Source: Deltaproteobacteria bacterium (lineage in GTDB: Bacteria > Desulfobacterota > Desulfobulbia > Desulfobulbales > Desulfocapsaceae). Taken from it: a stretch of DNA of 64,000 bases. Positions within the stretch are counted from its first letter, which is position 1; every line of letters begins with the position of its first letter. The notes beneath the pieces were generated by a model. It saw nothing but the letters and a program-made list of their open reading frames with translations. It did no database searches and had not been told where the DNA came from. Location of the stretch: contig JAPLJF010000026.1 of assembly GCA_026388715.1 (NCBI GenBank), positions 1 to 64,000 on the forward strand. The letters run 5' to 3'. Shown here in pieces: positions 61,769 through 64,000 of this stretch. Position numbers and translations under genes: made by a program.

Positions 61769-63667
61769 ATGATTAAATGGAATTTTCTGAAAGAACTTGG
61801 GGATATCTCTGAGCACGATCAGGCGGCTCTGGATGGACTGCGTAAGCGGGTCTTGGGTACGGGGGTGGTGCTGGTATTTTTTGTCACGATCATCTTTCTC
61901 CGTCTCTGGTTTTTGCAGATTCACAAAGGTGAGGAGTATAAAAGCAGAGCTGAGAATAATCGAGTACGTATTCGCGAGGTGGCCCCCCCTCGTGGTGATA
62001 TCCTTGACCGGAATGGAAAGGAGCTGGTGACTAATCAGCCTTCATTTAATGTGGTGTTGGTACGTGAGGATTCTAATGACATTGATGGTCTTTTGAAACG
62101 ACTGTCGGTAGTGCTCAAGGAAGATGTCTCAGTTCTCTGGGAAAGGATCAGGGAGGCGGAGAGTAAACAGAGGCATATCCCAGTTCGATTAAAGGAAAAT
62201 CTGAGTTGGGACACCTTGGCCTATCTGGAAACGCATAATAAGGCTTTTCCAGGGATTCGCATTGAGGTCTTTCCCAGTCGTTTTTATCATTATGGTGATA
62301 TGGCCGCTCATCTTATTGGCTATCTGGGTGAAATCAGTAAAAGCGAGTTGGAGGAGACAAATACTGATTTTTACCGGGGTGGAGACCTGGTTGGCAAAAT
62401 GGGTCTTGAAAAACTCAGGGAGAAAGAATTGCGTGGGGAAAAGGGGAATAACTCTTCGGAGGTAAATGCCCTCGGATTTGAGCAGCAGTTACTGACTCAC
62501 GTGGAACCTGTCCCTGGTAATGAGGTACGTTTGACCCTTGATATAGATTTACAGCAGGTGGCGGAAGAGTCCATGGACGTCGATGAAAAGTCCGGGGCAG
62601 TGGTGGCTATGGAAGTGAAAACCGGACGGCTTCTGGTCCTTGCTTCCACACCGCGTTTGCATCTGGCTGATTTTGAAGGTGGGATCTCGAGCAAAAATTG
62701 GAGCGCGCTTCTGGACAACCCCAAACATCCCTTGATCAATAAGGCATTGCAGGCCATGTATCCGCCGGGATCCACCTACAAGATGGTAACCGCGCTGGCA
62801 GGGTTGGCCAAGGGAGTAATAACCAAGGATACAACATTCTTCTGTCCTGGTCATATTGACTTTGGGAATCGGCAGTATAACTGCTGGAAACATGGCGGCC
62901 ATGGGACCGTAAATTTGAAGCGGGCTATAAGTGAGTCCTGTGACGTTTATTTTTATCAGGTTGGGATGCGGGTAGGGGTTGATGCCTTGGCTGAATATGC
63001 CAATAAGCTTGGACTGGGGCGCAAGACCCAGGTGGAGCTTGAAAATGAAAAGAGTGGACTTATCCCGACAAAAGAATGGAAAAAAAAGAAATATGGGGTG
63101 AAGTGGCAGGATGGTGAAACCTTGTCGCTGGCTATTGGTCAGGGGTTTAATTTGGTAACCCCGCTCCAGCTCTGTCAGATGACGGCGATCCTGGCAAACG
63201 GAGGGAAAAGGTATGTGCCGCAACTCATTGAGAGTGTCACAGACGCGGATGGAAATGTTCTGGAGTCCTTTACGCCAAAACTGGCAGGCGAACTCCAGGA
63301 GAATGAAAAGAAATATCTGGCGCTGATCCGGGAAGGGATGGTTGAGGTTATTCAGGGGGCCAGGGGGACAGCCCGTGCGGCTCGTGTCGAAGGTATCAAT
63401 ATGGGCGGCAAGACGGGTTCAGCGCAGGTGGTGCGCCTGGAACAGTATAAACATCTTAAGGAAGAGGATATTCCTTATAAATACAGGGACCATGCCTTGT
63501 TTACCTGTTTTGCCCCAGCCGAAGACCCTGAAATTGCAGTGACTGTTGTAGTTGAACACGGCTTGCATGGCGGATCAAGCGCGGCGCCTGTGGCTAAGGC
63601 TGTTATGCAGAAATATTTTGCCAACAGGTTAGCCGTGGATCAAATCAGGAAAGCTGTTACTCCGTAA
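61769..63667 (+). CDS. mrdA: Penicillin-binding protein 2 (elongasome transpeptidase)
   Basis: A 632-residue class B PBP. One N-terminal helix (VVLVFFVTIIFLRLWFLQI), a pedestal domain, and a transpeptidase domain with SxxK PPGSTYKM (Ser335), SxN-equivalent SCD (Ser390-Cys391-Asp392) and KTG GGKTGSA (Lys548). It cross-links peptidoglycan during elongation, working with RodA. The SCD triad is the form usual in PBP2. Start ATG 27 bases after mreD. Confidence 0.95.
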   Translation: MIKWNFLKELGDISEHDQAALDGLRKRVLGTGVVLVFFVTIIFLRLWFLQIHKGEEYKSRAENNRVRIREVAPPRGDILDRNGKELVTNQPSFNVVLVREDSNDIDGLLKRLSVVLKEDVSVLWERIREAESKQRHIPVRLKENLSWDTLAYLETHNKAFPGIRIEVFPSRFYHYGDMAAHLIGYLGEISKSELEETNTDFYRGGDLVGKMGLEKLREKELRGEKGNNSSEVNALGFEQQLLTHVEPVPGNEVRLTLDIDLQQVAEESMDVDEKSGAVVAMEVKTGRLLVLASTPRLHLADFEGGISSKNWSALLDNPKHPLINKALQAMYPPGSTYKMVTALAGLAKGVITKDTTFFCPGHIDFGNRQYNCWKHGGHGTVNLKRAISESCDVYFYQVGMRVGVDALAEYANKLGLGRKTQVELENEKSGLIPTKEWKKKKYGVKWQDGETLSLAIGQGFNLVTPLQLCQMTAILANGGKRYVPQLIESVTDADGNVLESFTPKLAGELQENEKKYLALIREGMVEVIQGARGTARAARVEGINMGGKTGSAQVVRLEQYKHLKEEDIPYKYRDHALFTCFAPAEDPEIAVTVVVEHGLHGGSSAAPVAKAVMQKYFANRLAVDQIRKAVTP

Positions 63668-63847
63668 AGGGTGTCGTATTGTAACTTAGGTCCGTAGATT
63701 GAAGGCTGAAGCATATCAAAAATTCCGGAATTTTGTATTATCATGCATTCATTGTCCCTAAAAACCTTCAGCCTACCCACCTGAGTAATTACGTCGTATT
63801 GTTCATTGTTGATCTGCCTTAAAAATTCTTTTCTGGAAGGATAAAAA
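63668..63847. other. Intergenic region between mrdA and rodA with palindromes
   Basis: Contains AGGCTGAAG (about 63698) pairing with CTTCAGCCT (about 63767) and a perfect 16-bp palindrome AAAATTCCGGAATTTT (about 63719-63736). No ORF on the plus strand; a minus-strand ORF (63640-63951) spans it but shows no recognised motif. Confidence 0.45.
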
Positions 63848-64000
63848 ATGTTTTGCGTGGATAGACGTTTTTTCATGAACTTTGACTGGGTGCTTTTGTC
63901 TTTGTTATTGATGGTTTGTGGTATGGCGTTTCTTAATCTGTACAGCGCCACCTATCCACCACTAGGGGGAATGCCGCCTTACCTGAAACAGTGTTATCTT
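63848..64000 (+). CDS. rodA: Rod shape-determining protein RodA (partial, cut by window end)
   Basis: The first 51 codons are present: VDRRFFMNFDWVLLSLLLMV then MAFLNLYSAT, the first helix of the SEDS glycosyltransferase RodA, which polymerises glycan strands with PBP2. Starts ATG after GGAAGGATAAAAA. Position after mrdA supports it. Confidence 0.8.
   Translation, partial: MFCVDRRFFMNFDWVLLSLLLMVCGMAFLNLYSATYPPLGGMPPYLKQCYL

Noticed and set aside
63640-63951. 103-codon minus-strand ORF across the mrdA-rodA junction
   Set aside because: It overlaps the ends of two conserved genes on the other strand and has no motif; the palindromic spacer makes chance open frames likely.

Overview
The window looks like part of a chromosome of a Gram-negative, anaerobic, cytochrome-rich bacterium, most likely in Desulfobacterota (Desulfobulbales-like). 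This is an inference from gene content: a B12-dependent class II ribonucleotide reductase, NtrY/NtrX-type and other sigma-54 regulators, multihaem c-type cytochromes, a ResB cytochrome-c assembly protein, a haem-binding sensor kinase, NhaD, and a mreBCD-mrdA-rodA cluster. No rRNA or taxonomic marker was compared.

Layout. 0-1.45 kb is an integron gene cassette carrying hicAB and a third small ORF, bounded by matching core sites and ending in an attC. 1.9-3.4 kb has two exported proteins and is followed by tRNA-Arg(CCG). 4-13 kb is housekeeping and regulation (nrdJ, SEC-C and VanZ proteins; on the minus strand a DUF4390 protein, ntrY, ntrX and hemB). 13-18.5 kb has DUF302, BASS-type transporter, UspA, NifX-like and DUF134 genes, then a multi-hairpin intergenic array and prfC. 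18.4-25.5 kb is accessory: a small lipoprotein and DUF3047 pair, a GHKL ATPase flanked by 86-bp direct repeats, a multihaem cytochrome, and an IS4-type insertion sequence sitting just upstream of that cytochrome. 25.6-33.9 kb is an 8.24-kb integrative element in tRNA-Arg(ACG), with attL/attR, arm-type repeats, integrase, AlpA-like regulator, RepA-like ATPase, SSB and a run of tiny genes. It resembles a phage satellite and has no capsid or tail genes.

34-45.5 kb is again chromosomal: nhaD, a site-2 protease, an ExeA-like AAA/SPOR protein, a TauE/SafE permease, an acetolactate-synthase-like enzyme, a haem-binding kinase, aat, a stand-alone homologue of the NrdJ C-terminal domain, and serS. 46-55.8 kb is the most coherent possible system. 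A PAS kinase and a sigma-54 activator precede repeated GGGACACT boxes and a near-consensus -24/-12 promoter that reads into a small membrane protein. After a terminator come an FtsH-type protease, a membrane sensor-like protein and a six-haem NapC/NirT-type cytochrome, with resB facing them. I read it as a candidate envelope or redox stress regulon. 55.9-58.6 kb holds a group II intron with a frameshifted reverse transcriptase and an IS3 remnant. 58.7-64 kb has tRNA-Ala(GGC) and the cell-shape cluster mreB-mreC-mreD-mrdA-rodA, cut by the window end.

A family of about 100-bp intergenic repeats built on CCGTTACGAAATAA and its complement is scattered through the chromosomal parts (at least four long and two partial copies). 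Two copies run into coding sequence, at the hemB 3' end and the start of the haem-binding kinase.
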